Both the position numbers and the translations under genes were made by a program. Below are positions 50,512-61,595 of a stretch of DNA of 64,000 bases, piece by piece; positions within the stretch are counted from its first letter, which is position 1; each line of letters begins with the position of its first letter. The notes beneath the pieces are model-generated. The model saw only the letters and a program-made list of their open reading frames with translations, made no database searches and had not been told where the DNA came from. This DNA comes from Shinisaurus crocodilurus (lineage: Eukaryota; Chordata; Lepidosauria; Squamata; Shinisauridae), in contig CM037876.1 of the NCBI GenBank assembly GCA_021292165.1, positions 37,120,075 through 37,184,074 on the forward strand, in the 5' to 3' direction.

Positions 50512-51418
50512 CGCTCTTTGTCAAAAGTGACTTTGAAAAAAAAAAGGTTGGAAACCGTTTTTATAGTCACAATTTCAGAAGTGGCAAAGTTTCCATCTGA
50601 AACAATGATGGCTTTCTGTTCTTTTTGTGCTGGAGTTGGTGAAAAGCTATTTTTCTTTGAAGTTCTACTTCAGTTAGTTTTTAAAATAAGCATATATTTT
50701 TTTACATGTAACCCAGGGTATGCTGAGTAGCTCCCTCTCTTTTTCCCTCCCACATCACAGCTGATTTCTAATGCTGAGGGGAGGGGGGCACCATTTACCT
50801 CATATTATTAGTGGCTGAGAAAGAGAAAGAGAAGATGATGCTGTTTGGGGTGTGTGTGTTGGAATCTGCTGGGAAACGTGGAGAGGCCCCCCCAATTCTG
50901 GTGGTAAACTGGTGCATGAGGTGGACTCTCCTCAGACACCTGTTTCTAAGCAGATTCAGGCTGTTTGGCGGGCTGGTTTGGGGTGTGTGTGTGACTGTGG
51001 TATGCGATTAACCAAGCAATCCCATGTATGTCTACTCAGAAACGCGTCCCACAGAGTTCAGTGGGGCTCACGCCTAGGTAAGTAGGTGTAGGATTGCAGC
51101 CTAAATGAAAAAGAGATTAAAGGAAGCTAGCAATTTATTTTGTAGACTGGAATCCACAAATGTAAATTACGTTTACATGTACAGGCAGTCTAGGCTTGTG
51201 TAATGGCTGGTTCTTAGGACATACCTGTTCCACAGCATTTTAGTTCATTTAGCTGGGCTGCTGCAGCTGAGTGATTTTGCAAGGCCACCTAGTGGGAAAA
51301 GTGGAGAATCTTTTTATCATTATATATACAGCTCACCTGTTTTCATTACCTTTAAGAGTGGATTATAATGTGTAGTACACATCATGCAATTTTTATTCTC
51401 CAACACTTCTGTCTATAG
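49842..51418. other. No gene; (AAC)n and old repeat
   Basis: (AAC)n lies at 50482-50511. A diverged repeat lies at 51012-51105 (gcaatcccatgtatgtctac, ggtgtaggattgcagcct). I see no supported exon. Confidence 0.45.
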
Positions 51419-51491
51419 CAGTATTCTCCAACCTTGGGTCCCCAGATGTTTTTGGCCAAAACATCTGGGGACCCAAGGTTGGAGAACACTG
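51419..51491. mobile_element. Minimal hairpin hAT MITE, 73 bp
   Basis: It has the same termini as at 15381 (cagtattctccaaccttggg ... gagaacactg) but lacks the whole ctacaactcccagcatgc core. The arms meet at tttttggcc/aaaa. The flanks gtctatag (51411-51418) and gcctatag (51492-51499) are a 7/8 target duplication that overlaps the left end of the neighbouring TA-flanked element. Confidence 0.88.
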
Positions 51492-51498
51492 GCCTATA

Positions 51499-51821
51499 GG
51501 GTGGTCAGTTACATATCAACTAAAAAGAAGAAATACATAACTAAAAAAAAGGACAATAGAGAATGCTGGTTTGCCTATTTATTGCATATGCTAATTGATA
51601 TGTATAGATGCAAACTTAGAAATAATTACTGTAATTTAAATCAATCCTGTATGCCTGCTCAGTTTGCTGTTGAGGTGCTAACTGTTGATGATGGGTAACT
51701 TCTATGCCCCTGTTCGCCTGTCTTATGGTTCTTTATCTTCAAACCAGGCAGGCTTGGACTGGACAGCCCTTCAAAAAGAGGACACCTTCAAATAAAGGAC
51801 TGTCCTCTGTAAGGGCCACCC
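51499..51821. mobile_element. TA-flanked GGGTGGTCA transposon, 323 bp
   Basis: The left end is gggtggtca after TA (51497-51498). The right end is gggccaccc before TA (51822-51823). The interior matches 36672-36980 over almost its whole length. Confidence 0.8.
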
Positions 51822-52137
51822 TATCGATGAGTTCTTGGGTATATCTATGAGAACCAAAGAGAACCTTGAAAATACTTGTGTGTACCTAGGGAAAATATCA
51901 GGAACCAGAGAACAGGAGAAATCTAAGCAAGAATCACATGAACTGGGTGTAGATGATAGTTGTTGGGAAGGCAATGAATCAGCGTGAACCTATCTAGATT
52001 TCAGTTATTACCCTTATTTACACAACTAGGCATTTTCACCTTTCCCTTCTAACAATCTTTAACCAATATCCTGCTGTTCCACTATACTGAAGGAAACGAA
52101 ATAGTTAAAAAGGGAAAAACTTAGCCAAGCATGTAGA

Positions 52138-53067
52138 CAGGGCCGGCGCTACCATTAGGCCAACTAGGCGGTTGCCTAGGGCGCCGAGCTAAAGAGGGTG
52201 CCAGAAACGCCTTGAAAAAAAATACTGCGCTAAAATGCGTATTAGTTATCTAAAATTGATCCGAAATATCAAATTATTTTAACGCCACGTAGGGTTTTAG
52301 TTTTATCTTCATTTTTTCATGCCACCGCCGCGACTCTCGCCGCCCACCCGCCCCCGCCCCCCTCGCCAGCAGGGGACGCCGCGCGGATGAGGGATGCGAG
52401 CACAGTGGCTCCTGCTGGACGCCCTGCTCAGGTGAGTGAGTGTGGGAGACGGAGGGGGACCAGCTCCGGAGGCAGCCTATGCCGCGCCTCCCCGGGAAGC
52501 CTTTCCAGTCGGGGATGCTCATGGCTCCTCAGAGGGAAGGGGCGCTTTGCACATGCTCACAGGCACGCGGACGTTTCCCGTGAGCTGGCGGGTCCCCGGG
52601 GCCCAAGGCTGAGCACGCTGGACGTTGGAAGCAGGTTCCGCGGCTCAAATCAAAGTGTCCCCGCCCCATTTCCTGTTCGCCCCCAGCCTTCTTTCCCGCA
52701 ACTGCCTGTCCTCCGCCCCTCTCCATTTTCATCCGCCGAACTGGCCTGGGCGGGCCTTAAGACCCCGAAGGAAATCTGGCAGAGACGCCCCAGTGACCCC
52801 CCCACCCCGCTCGCAGTTTGGTTTGCGGCTCCCCACAGCCGCCCTTTTGCTGTCCCACCGCGCGGCCATTGCTGCCTCGATTTGCCTGGATCTCTTCCAT
52901 GAACGTGGCAGGCACGCTCCTGCCTTGTGGTTGGGGACGTGGGGGGAGGCTGGTCCCCAGTCAGGGCATTTCCCGGCTGCTTTGCTCTGGAGCCCCCCCC
53001 CGGCACGAGAGGGGGGGCGCTAAATATAACTTTGCCTAGGGCGCCAAATTGCCCTGCACCGGTCCTG
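52138..53067. mobile_element. hAT element carrying CpG-rich cargo, 930 bp
   Basis: The termini CAGGGCCGGCGC and GCACCGGTCCTG are inverted. An exact 8-bp target duplication catgtaga flanks it (52130-52137 and 53068-53075). A 14-bp direct repeat ttgcctagggcgcc lies near each end (52172-52185 and 53032-53045). Between them is a segment of high CpG (about 52320-53000) unlike the AT-rich ends. No transposase is encoded. Confidence 0.88.
52387..52431 (+). other. Candidate captured first coding exon in the hAT cargo
   Basis: An ATG opens 15 codons (MRDASTVAPAGRPAQ) that end exactly at CAG|GTGAGT, the consensus splice donor, in CpG-rich sequence. It may be a host promoter and first exon copied into the transposon. 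I do not recognise the peptide. It could be chance in GC-rich DNA. Confidence 0.3.
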
Positions 53068-53518
53068 CATGTAGACAGATTGCCAGGGTCATGACTAATA
53101 CTAAAAGAATGTAGTCAATGGCTGGTAATGACTGTGGCAATGACTGACAATGGCCGTCAATGGCTGTTGTTGATTCACAAATATTGAGGTGTTTTGCTGT
53201 CTCACCCTGCATACGTGACCAAGATAAGAAAATACCTAGCAGCTGCTTGATTGTAAGATCATCTTCCTGTCTCCTTGTAAGGAAATCCCCCTCCCCTAAA
53301 GCAAAGCCCCTTTTGTCTTGACCTTGCTGACCAATGTAAAGAACTGTTGCCAAATGACCAGACTTAGGTATGCTATATAAGATGTTGTGAAGCCCAGCCC
53401 GGGGTTCTGCTTTGCGACACAGTCCACAGGACCAATTGTGCACAATAAACCTTTTTCCAATAACCCGAGTTGGTCCTCGTTGTCCTTATCTGAGTTAAAG
53501 GGTGACCACTTCATCACA

Positions 53519-53934
53519 GCACGTTTTATTTTGGACTGCAGGCATGTAACACCCCAAGCAGAATAATGCCTGAAAAGAGCAACTATACCCTCTGCAGCTT
53601 TAATCTGGGATTTGGAAAATTTTACTTATTTTCTTTTCATCTCTTTTTTACATTAAAAAAATGTCCTTAATGATGAGTTACTTGTACAAGAATAACCACA
53701 GAAAACCCTAATGTACAAGGAAGAAAACCTACAGATTTCTCACCATAGAGAATTTCTAGGATAGGAGATTTGGAAGATAAGCTATGGAAAATACCACTGA
53801 CCAACAGGATTAAATAATGGTACTTGCTATAAAGAAACCAACACACCTTTACTATTAAGAACCACTTTTGCTGCTGTTCTTTTACTTACCTTTTTAATTA
53901 CTATTATTACTTTACTAACTATTTGAGGTGCAAT
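53519..53934. other. No gene seen
   Basis: AT-rich sequence without repeat family or coding signal. Confidence 0.35.
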
Positions 53935-54060
53935 CCTATGCGTGTTTTGACAGAAAAAAGTCCTACAACTCCCAGCATTCCCCAGCCAGCATGCCTGGCT
54001 GGGGAATGCAGGGAGTTGTAGGGCTTTTTTTCCTGTCTAAACGCACATAGGATTGTGCCC
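53935..54060. mobile_element. Hairpin MITE of the caatcctatg family
   Basis: The ends are ggtgcaatcctatgcgtgtt and acgcacataggattgtgccc, followed by TTA. The arms contain cctacaactcccagcattcc and the reverse, ggaatgcagggagttgtagg. The arms are about 60 bp with few mismatches. Confidence 0.85.
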
Positions 54061-54344
54061 TTAATAACTGAAAAAAGACACATATAATTACATTAAAGGA
54101 AACATATCATTCCAAGCTTGTATTGCTATAGTTTACATTGTACTACTGGCACAAAATAAAAATCAGGTTTTTTTTTCAGAAAGTCACACAGAAACCACAA
54201 TTCTGTCCTATGATGTACTTTGTTCTTTGTCGAAGATTTAAAATAACCTTTTGATAATCACTGGAGCAGAGCCTAAAATGAATGTCTGCAGACCCCTCCT
54301 CCCCCATTCCATCTTGGGACTCTGAACTTGCAGGAAATCACCCA

Positions 54345-54870
54345 GTTCAGATGACACAACACCCCGTGGTTTAAACAATCCAGGGATCATTGTGAATGAG
54401 TGGGAGCGAGAGAGTGTGCTGGGCTTCTGGCTGCTTGCCTGCTCCCGCTGTGCTAAACAGGGACCCAGGGACACTCTGTTAACCAGGATTAAACCATGGG
54501 TTCTAAGTCTGGGTTGTTCCTCCCCCAACAACCGACAATTCTGGATTTGCATGACATAGGAACATAAGAAGCTGCCTTATACTAAGTCAGATCATTGATC
54601 CATCTAGCCCAGTATTATCAACACTGACTGGCAGCTGCTCTCCAAAGTTTCAGGCAGGAATTTTTCAAGCCCTACCTAGAGATGCCAGCGATTGAACCTG
54701 GGAGACCTTCCGCATGCAAAGCAGATGCTCCACCACTGAGCCGTGGTCCCTCCACAGCATTCCTGGATTGTTTAGTACAATGGGAGCCAGCAGGAGCCAG
54801 CATGCTCACTCGGTCCCAAACACCCCATGGTTTGTTTAACCATGGGTGGTGGTGTCATCCAAACTGGCCC
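54345..54870. mobile_element. Fold-back element split by a family 2 SINE
   Basis: The left part cccagttcagatgacacaac and the right part ggtggtgtcatccaaactgg are inverted counterparts. Modules taaaccatgggttc and ccatggtttgtttaaccatg occur inside. A SINE at 54558-54755 interrupts it. Confidence 0.6.
54558..54755 (-). mobile_element. tRNA-derived SINE, family 2
   Basis: In reverse it reads ggctcagtggtggagcatct (A box), ggttcaatcgctggc (B box), then ggtagggcttgaaaaattcc and agtataaggcagcttcttat. It is well preserved. Confidence 0.85.
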
Positions 54871-55317
54871 AATGTGACTTTAATATCAAGTCAGCTTCCC
54901 CCTTGCTCCCCTCTCCCCACCTACTTTTTAAAACATCTTGCCTCATGAACAGATCCACAGACCTCAGCTTGCATATTTTTTTGGTGATCTTTTGGTTAGC
55001 CTAATAAAGGTATTACAGTAATATGGATTTTGGAATTTTACTTATGGTCAACATGGCTACATTTTCTTTTTGTGAGAGTAAAGTGGATGCAGCTTTCCAG
55101 TGGTGGAATAATACATTTTTGTGGCAACCAAAATAGTTTGCAACAATGGTCCATTATATCTTTGAAAGTTATCAAATAGATAATTCAAAATTAAGGCTAA
55201 CAAATCGAGTTTCAGGTGTACTCTGTTAAAATCACATTGTGTTTTGCTATTCATTTGTTAAATTCACATTTGTTTCATGTGTGTCTGTGTTTCTTTCACT
55301 GTTTTTTGCTGCACCTT

Positions 55318-55734
55318 GGGTAGCCATATGTCCTCTTTAAAGAAGACCATCCTCTGTTTGAAGGGCAGCCAGAAGACTGTCCTCCATTTTGAAGGGATCC
55401 TCTATTTGAAGGGCTGTCCAGAAGAATTCTGGTTTAAAGCTAAAGAATCATCAGAAGTAAGAGCTGGGCCTTGAAGTTGCCCATCAACAGCACCTGGACA
55501 GCAGACTGAGCAAGGCACACAGGTCATCTGATCACAGTCATAGATTCATAGAGTTGGAAAGGGCCTACAACAAGGCCATTGAGTCCAACCCCCTGCTCAA
55601 TGCAGGAAACTAGAGGAGGGGTATCCCATCCAAGTCTTCCACACTATGATGAGAGCTATACATATAAATTAGTATATGCACATTTTATGCTATTAGGTGT
55701 CCTCTTTCTTTTGTCAATTCACAAGTGGCCACCC
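55318..55734. mobile_element. GGGTGGCCA-type transposon carrying a 5S/CR1 SINE
   Basis: The ends are gggtagcca and gtggccaccc (TA on the right). Internal tcctctatttgaagggctgt is as at 20015-20433. The SINE at 55537-55648 lies within it, so the SINE copy is younger than this element. Confidence 0.7.
55537..55648 (-). mobile_element. SINE with 5S rRNA-like head and CR1-like tail, copy 2
   Basis: In reverse: agtgtggaa, then gacttggatgggatacc (5S box C), the junction cccctcctctag, then tgcattgagcagggggttgg, and a CR1 end with ctatgaatctatgac. Compared with copy 1 (2020-3799) it lacks about 30 bp covering box A. The junction and the gtgtggaa change are shared. Confidence 0.8.
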
Positions 55735-55739
55735 TATCT

Positions 55740-56004
55740 CTTTGGTGGCAGCAATAGCAGAGGCTCTTTCAGCAGCTGTCTGTTGGTGGCTGCCATTTTA
55801 TTTTCTCTAGAATGTCCCAGACATTGTATCATTCTGGAGTGTTCTAGGAAAAGGGAAGCCCATGCTGGAAGCTTCCATGGGGGGGAGGCATCATTCCCCC
55901 CCATGGATACCCCAGAATGGTGCAACATCTGGGGCATTCTGAAAAAAGAGAATGGCAGCCACCAGGAGTAAGCTGCAAGAGGATCTCTAGTGTCACCAAA
56001 AGCA
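55740..56004. repeat. Inverted-repeat element of about 265 bp
   Basis: The halves pair over most of their length: ggtggctgccattttatttt against agagaatggcagccacc, atcattctgg against ccagaatggtg, and an inner ccatgggggg against ccccccatgg. It sits directly beside the TA-flanked element. Superfamily unknown. Confidence 0.7.
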
Positions 56005-56190
56005 GTAAGCTACCCGACCCCTGAATGAGTGATGAATGGATATGAACAGATGAGCAAAAATGAACCATATTCATATTAATTTATTGCTCTAGCCATTCAT
56101 TTCATAACAAATGAAAATTGGACCTGATGGGTCCCATTCAGTTCAACTTTTTATTTGTGATGAAGTGAATGCACACCCCTAAGATATTTT

Positions 56191-56372
56191 AGGAACATAA
56201 GAAGGTTACCTTATACCAAGTCAGACCACTGGTTCACCTAGCTCAGTATTGTCTGCACTGACTAGCAGTGATTGTCCAGGGATTCAGATAGGAGTTTTCC
56301 CCCAGCCCAGCCTGGAGATCCCAGGGACTGAACGTGGGACCTTTGCATGCAAAATATGTACTCTACACCCCC
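56191..56372 (-). mobile_element. tRNA-derived SINE, family 2, diverged
   Basis: It starts (3' end) aggaacataagaaggttacc, then cactgactagcagtgattgt. The B-box region in reverse is ccagggactgaacgtggg. The A-box part is damaged. Confidence 0.75.
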
Positions 56373-56682
56373 TCCCCAGATTAGAGTTGCATCCACTCTT
56401 GTGACAGCAAATAACATCATCAGAGGTAATACATCTATTTTGTACCACCATTTTTTTAATTCTAAAAACATTGTTTTCCCATCGTTTTCTTTCTTTGACA
56501 TAAGCCTGGTTCAAATATCACATTCCTGATTCAACAAACTATGTTCTGTTGGATTTTGAATAACTGATGAGCTCAGTTGCTCCCTCTTCCCTTTCTCTCC
56601 TGCCCTTACACAACCAGCTTCAGAGAAGACTTCTTGGTTTGTTAAGCCACCATTCACTATGCCATTGAAACTGTGATTTGAG

Positions 56683-57453
56683 CAGGGATGTTGAAGAGTC
56701 CTTGGTCTCGAGTCACAAGTCTTTGGACCCGAGTATCGAGTCCGAGTCCGAGTCCTTGGTCCAAAACGGTGACTCACGAGTCACGAGTCCTGAGTCACTC
56801 CCAAAACTGACTCCACGAGTCCCTATTAAAATCAATGGGGTTTCCCCCCAACAAAATAAGGCTACTTCAGATGTGTGGCTTAAATAAATTCTAGGCACAA
56901 GTGTGCCTTTTTATTTCAAAACTCTGCAACTGATTTTGGCAAGAACAGACCAGGCAGACAAACCCAAAATAACCAGGCAGGCAGAGGAGGCAGGGAACCC
57001 CAAAGCAGGCAGGCAGAGGCCTTTGTCTTGGACAATTCAACTGTTGAACAGGTCAAGAAGAGACCAGGCAGGCAGAGGAGGCTGGGAACCCCAAACAGGC
57101 AGGCAGAGGCAGCCAAACCCAAAATGTCTGACCCTAACCCAACCCCCCCACAACAACACATCAATCAAAATAAATCTCAACACATCGTTGGGGCTGCGCT
57201 CCTGGTAGCTGTCCATAGTGGCAGAGCAGCGGCGCGCCTCGCTTCCATGCGCTCTTCACCGGTGATCGCGCTCCTTCTGGCACAGCCAGAAGACTCGTCA
57301 ACAGCCCAGGGATGTTGAAGAGTCCTTGGTCTCGAGTCCCGAGTCGAGTCTCGAGTCCCATTAAAAATATTGGGACTCAAGTCCGAGTCGAGTCAGAGGG
57401 GGGACTCAGTCCGACTCACGAGTTGAGTCCTCGAGTCCGAGTCCCCATCCCTG
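56683..57453. mobile_element. GAGTC-rich hAT element, 771 bp, exact 8-bp duplication
   Basis: The termini CAGGGATG and CATCCCTG are flanked by exact gatttgag duplications (56675-56682 and 57454-57461). The subterminal regions are packed with CGAGTC/GACTCG motifs. The interior holds two copies of accaggcaggcagaggaggc (56971 and 57063). A second left end, cagggatgttgaagagtcct, occurs inside at 57307. Non-coding. Confidence 0.92.
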
Positions 57454-57484
57454 GATTTGAGTACTACTAGTACTACTAGTCTTC

Positions 57485-57616
57485 GGGAACAATCCTATGC
57501 ACGTCGTTTAGACAGAAAACCTGCAACTCCCAGCATTCCCCAGCCAACATGGCTGGCTGGGGAATGCTGGGAGTTGTAGGACTTCTTTCTGTCTAAGCCT
57601 GCATAGGATTGTGCCC
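57485..57616. mobile_element. Hairpin MITE of the caatcctatg family
   Basis: The ends are gggaacaatcctatgcacg and ctgcataggattgtgccc followed by TTA. The arms hold ctgcaactcccagcattccc and ggaatgctgggagttgtagg around a short acatgg centre. Confidence 0.88.
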
Positions 57617-59429
57617 TTAGTGCAGCAAATTGAAAACATCACCAGAGTAAAACAGATGTAAAGCCTGCCTGAGAATGCTTTTTCCCTTCCCGATCTTCAG
57701 GTTTTCTGGGACATGCTAAATAAATTAATCATGGGTGACAATTGCAATATGACATGTTTACAGATCAAGCCTATTTCATCAGCTTTGGCAAAGCATATCA
57801 GACGCGCTAGGTTCATGATAGTATGAAAGGTATGCACAGCACCTCCTCAGCTCCTTTCCATCACTCTTACATCCTGTTTGGCTGGCACATCACTGTCTTT
57901 TTGGCTAGATTAAATAGTTTATGAAAGACATCATAAATTTATGAAAGACATCATAAATTTCAGTGACTTTTACCTCTATGATTGAATTGGCAAGGTACCA
58001 TTATCCTGTGCAGTCACGAGAAATTAATAATTGTGATAATTTATATTATTCATTTGAGTAAACACAATAGGGGTGGCCATCTGTCACACAGTTATTCTCA
58101 TGCTCATCATCCGCGGTATTGGCATTTTATCTTACATTTTAATTCAGAATCTGTTTTTAGAAAGAGCGTAAAATGATAGTATCTGACTGCCTGTTTCAAA
58201 CATATTTCCAATTTATTCTATTTCTAAACATGATGATGTCAACAGTTTATGAAGAACTTATAACAACAGCAACAAAAAAATACTTCCCTCATGCATTGCA
58301 ATCCAATGCATGTTGTCTGAGAAGTAAGTTTATATAGGATCACAGGCTTAAAAAGCTAGTTCAATACAAGTAATATGCTTAATTTAAATCTAACCCCCCC
58401 TTTCTGGGGGGAATAAAGGGGTGTGGGCTCTTGGCAGGTGCCCTTGTTGCCAACCTTGCCCCACACCTTCTGTCCTGACTGCAGCCAGCCAACAGTGCTT
58501 GGAAAGTAGCAGATCATCTGTGATTGGTCTGCCCAACTGGAAGGTAGGTGGAGTGGAACAGAATGTGGGGCAGAGCAAATCTATAGAACAGTAACAGAAA
58601 GAAATGCAAGAGATCCACACAGTCCTAAAATTCTGAGACTGGTGTTCTGTCTGGGAGTATGTAGAGGGGAAGTCAGATGTAATTTTCAGGATGGGCCAGA
58701 GGAGAGAAAGACAGTCTACATTCGTAGCTTGCCAGACACCGTTCTGGTTGCCAGGAGCAAATGTCTGGATGCTGGCTAGATGAGTGTTTCATGCTCGCTT
58801 CTCATTTGCTCCAATTTCTTTTTTAAAAACTGGACAAACTGTCTGCAGTGGAATGATTTAATCTTAACTAGAAGAGAAAACACAATTATTTTCTGCATGT
58901 TTTCTGGTTATTGTGGTCATCTCCATTTCTCACATCATATTTCTGCAGTTGTTAGGAAGGGAAAAGATTGAGTCATATGCACACAAGAGGATGCATCCGC
59001 TCCCCTTGTTGTTGTTGTTTTTTAGTTAATGGTACTGTTTTCCTTCACTCCAAAACTTCAGAGGTCCCTCATTAAGCGTGAGTCAGAAAAGAGAAATAAA
59101 AAAAGAAAGAAAGAAAGGGATTCAGCTTGATTTCCTCATATTTCATCTGAAGCTGTATATCTGCTGACACTAATGGGATTGGCACAAGGTAGCATCTTCT
59201 CTGATGAGACACTAAAAGTCACTTTTAAATCTCTGGCTTTGTAGGTTTTTGTCTCTGGCTTCTATCATAAGAGCACAATCCAAAAATCTTTCTTGGAAAA
59301 CAAATGGAAACCAGGCTCTTTTATTGGTAAATATTGTTAGCTTTGGTGACATAGGTGCCATGCTTTGACCTCTGCGCCCGTGGCTATTTCCACTGCCCAT
59401 AGCGCTGGATCCTCCTCCCAGCTAGTTTT
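57617..59429. other. No gene; small tandem duplication
   Basis: A 20-bp unit, ttatgaaagacatcataaat, occurs twice at 57919-57958. Otherwise it is unassigned, with chance frames only. Confidence 0.4.
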
Positions 59430-60510
59430 CCTTTTTTAAAAAAAATATATATATTTAATTTTTCCCAAACAAAATATAACAAAATACAACCATAATACAA
59501 AATGAATTAAAATGGCATACAATAAATCATACAGTGCACCCCCCAACCTCCTAGGGACCAATTGATATGCTTCCATCCCATTAAACAATTACTATTCTGT
59601 ATTCCAAAAATATATCATATCCTGACAAGGCATACTCCCTTTCCCCTTTATTAACACAATCTAGAAACTGACCCCAAATATCCTTTAAATTATTTATCTT
59701 TAGCTGTCCCTTTTTACATTTAATACTACAAGTAAATTTAAGAGCTATATCCCATATTTCCTTATATCTCCAGTCAGTAATTAGAAATTCATGCTGAACC
59801 TTCCATTTCCTCACAATCATTAACCTTGCAGCTGTTAACAAATTTACAATTAATTCCTTTGTATTTTGAGAACACAAAACTTTCTCCGTTATTGATAACA
59901 GTGCTAATTTTGGACAGACCTCCAAATTAATACCAATAATTGCTGAGATTTTTTAAAAAAACCTTTTGCCACAATTCCAGTATGTTTTTACAACTCCACC
60001 ACATATGAGCATATGTACCTATTTCTTGACATCCTCTCCAACACAATACGGAGCAATTCTTGTCTATTCGGTTTAATCTTACTGGAGTTAAATACCATCT
60101 CCAAATCAATTTATAAAAGTTTTATTTTATCCGTATTGACATAACTCTCAGAATACGTCTATCCCAAATACTTTTCCAACCCTCCTTTGAAATCTCCTCT
60201 TCAAATTCAATATCCCAAACTGTCTTGAGCTGATCCTTTTGCTCTTCTGCTTTTTGCATCATTATATATAGATCCTTTGTTATACCTCTTGTTGACGCAT
60301 CCCCTTCGATACCTTCTCTAGACATAACAATCATTTCAAATTTAGTTAAATCCCTTATATATTCAGTCTTCCTCTTCCATTTCTTCAACCACTGCTCTAA
60401 CTGTATTAAATTTAACCATGAAATACTTCTTCTTCCAACCGCTTCAATTATTTGTTCTATAGACTCCATCTTTTCCACCCAATCCATTAATTTAATAACC
60501 TTTTTTTCTC
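59430..60510 (-). mobile_element. L1 LINE 3' end fused to CR1
   Basis: The left edge has a T/A-rich tail (ttttttaaaaaaaatatata near 59436). The body encodes the L1 ORF2 C-terminus. At about 60510 it joins a same-strand CR1 whose own 3' end is missing. Confidence 0.85.
59581..60510 (-). pseudogene. L1 ORF2 C-terminal region
   Basis: Three adjoining frames make up the remnant. The first (60122-60510) includes LNLIQLEQWLKKWKRKTEY and WDRRILRVMSIRIK. The second (59927-60109) has YLTPVRLNRIDKNCSVLCWR, GCQEIGTYAHMWW and KNILELW. The third (59581-59925) has NLLTAARLMIVRKWKVQHEF. This is the region C-terminal to the L1 RT, with two frame breaks (near 60115 and 59926). Confidence 0.85.
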
Positions 60511-61595
60511 TTAGCATTGTTGAGCCATGTATTCCCCATCCTGTAACTGTACATTTGGTTCTTTTTTCCTAGGTGCAGCACTTGGTATTTATCCCTATTA
60601 AATTTCATTCTGTTGGTTTCAGCCCAGCACTCCAGCCTATCGAGATCACTTTGAATTTTGTTTCTCTCTTCCTGGGTATTAGCTATTCCACCCAATTCTG
60701 TGTTATCTGCAGATTTGATCAGCATTCCCTGCACCTCCTCATCTAAGTCATTAATAAAAATGTTGAATGGCACTGGGTCCAGGACCGAGCCCTGCGGTAC
60801 CCCACTCGTTACCTCTCCCCATTTTGAGAAGGAACCATTGATAAGCACTCTTTGAGTCCGATTCTGTATCCAACTGTGGATCCACCTGATAGTTGTTCCA
60901 TCTAGCCTACTTTTAGCTAGCTTGCTAATCAGGATGTCATGAGGCACCTTGTCGAAAGCTTTGCTGAATTCAAGATATATTATGTCCACAGTGTTCCCAC
61001 AGTCCACAAGGGAGGTTACCCGATCAAAAAATGAGATCAGATTAGTCTGGCAGGATTTGTTCTTGACAAATCCATGTTGGCTTCTAGTAATCACTGCATT
61101 GTTTTCAAGGTGCTTGCAGACTGACTTCTTTATAATCTGCTCCAGAATTTTCCCAGGGATTGATGTCAGACTAATGGGTCTGTAGTTCCCAGGTTTCTCC
61201 TTTTTGAAGATAGGAACAACATTAGCCCTCCTCCAGTCATCTGGCACTTCATCTGTCCTCCATGATTTCTCAAAGATAATAGGCAGTGGCTCTGAGAGTT
61301 CTTCTGCCAGTTCCTTTATTACTCTAGGATGCAGTTCATCAGGCCCTGGAGATTTGAACCGATTCAAAGTAATCAGGTGTTCTCTGACCATTTGCCTATC
61401 AGTCTCAAGCTGCAATCCTGCCCCTTCAGCCTGTACTTCAGTTTTGCCAGGGGGAACATAAACCCTCTTTTGGGAGAAGACCAAGCCAAAGTAGGAATTA
61501 AACACTTCTGCCTTTTCTTTGTCATCCATTACCTTTTTGCCATCTTCATTGCGTAGTTGAACCACCATTTCTTTCCTCTGTCTTTTACTATGCAC
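60511..61595 (-). pseudogene. CR1 ORF2 RT part, truncated by the L1 junction
   Basis: The frame is open from 61595 down through IVXLEFSKAFDKVPH-type motif A (YLEFSKAFDKVPHDILISKL, with Glu for the catalytic Asp). GVPQGSVLDPVPFNIFINDL and a motif C written SADN instead of FADD follow. The Asp-to-Glu change in motif A and FADD-to-SADN make the enzyme inactive even without truncation. It reads across the junction as a few non-CR1 residues (KRKKGY). It is close to the copy at 39863. Confidence 0.85.

Larger units (their letters stand above)
52088..53513 (+). mobile_element. Solo retroviral-type LTR, split by a hAT element
   Basis: Outside the hAT insertion about 490 bp remain. They carry a TATA box CTATATAA (53373-53380) and a polyadenylation signal AATAAA (53444-53449) about 65 bp downstream, a compact R region of gammaretrovirus-like type. 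A possible terminal pair is TGAAG (52088) and CTTCA (53513). The boundaries are tentative, because I see no matching target duplication. No internal viral genes are present. Confidence 0.55.

Noticed and set aside
52387..53039. Large GC-rich protein frames in the hAT cargo
   Set aside because: Overlapping long frames on both strands show compositional bias; only the short ATG-to-donor piece is worth keeping as a candidate.
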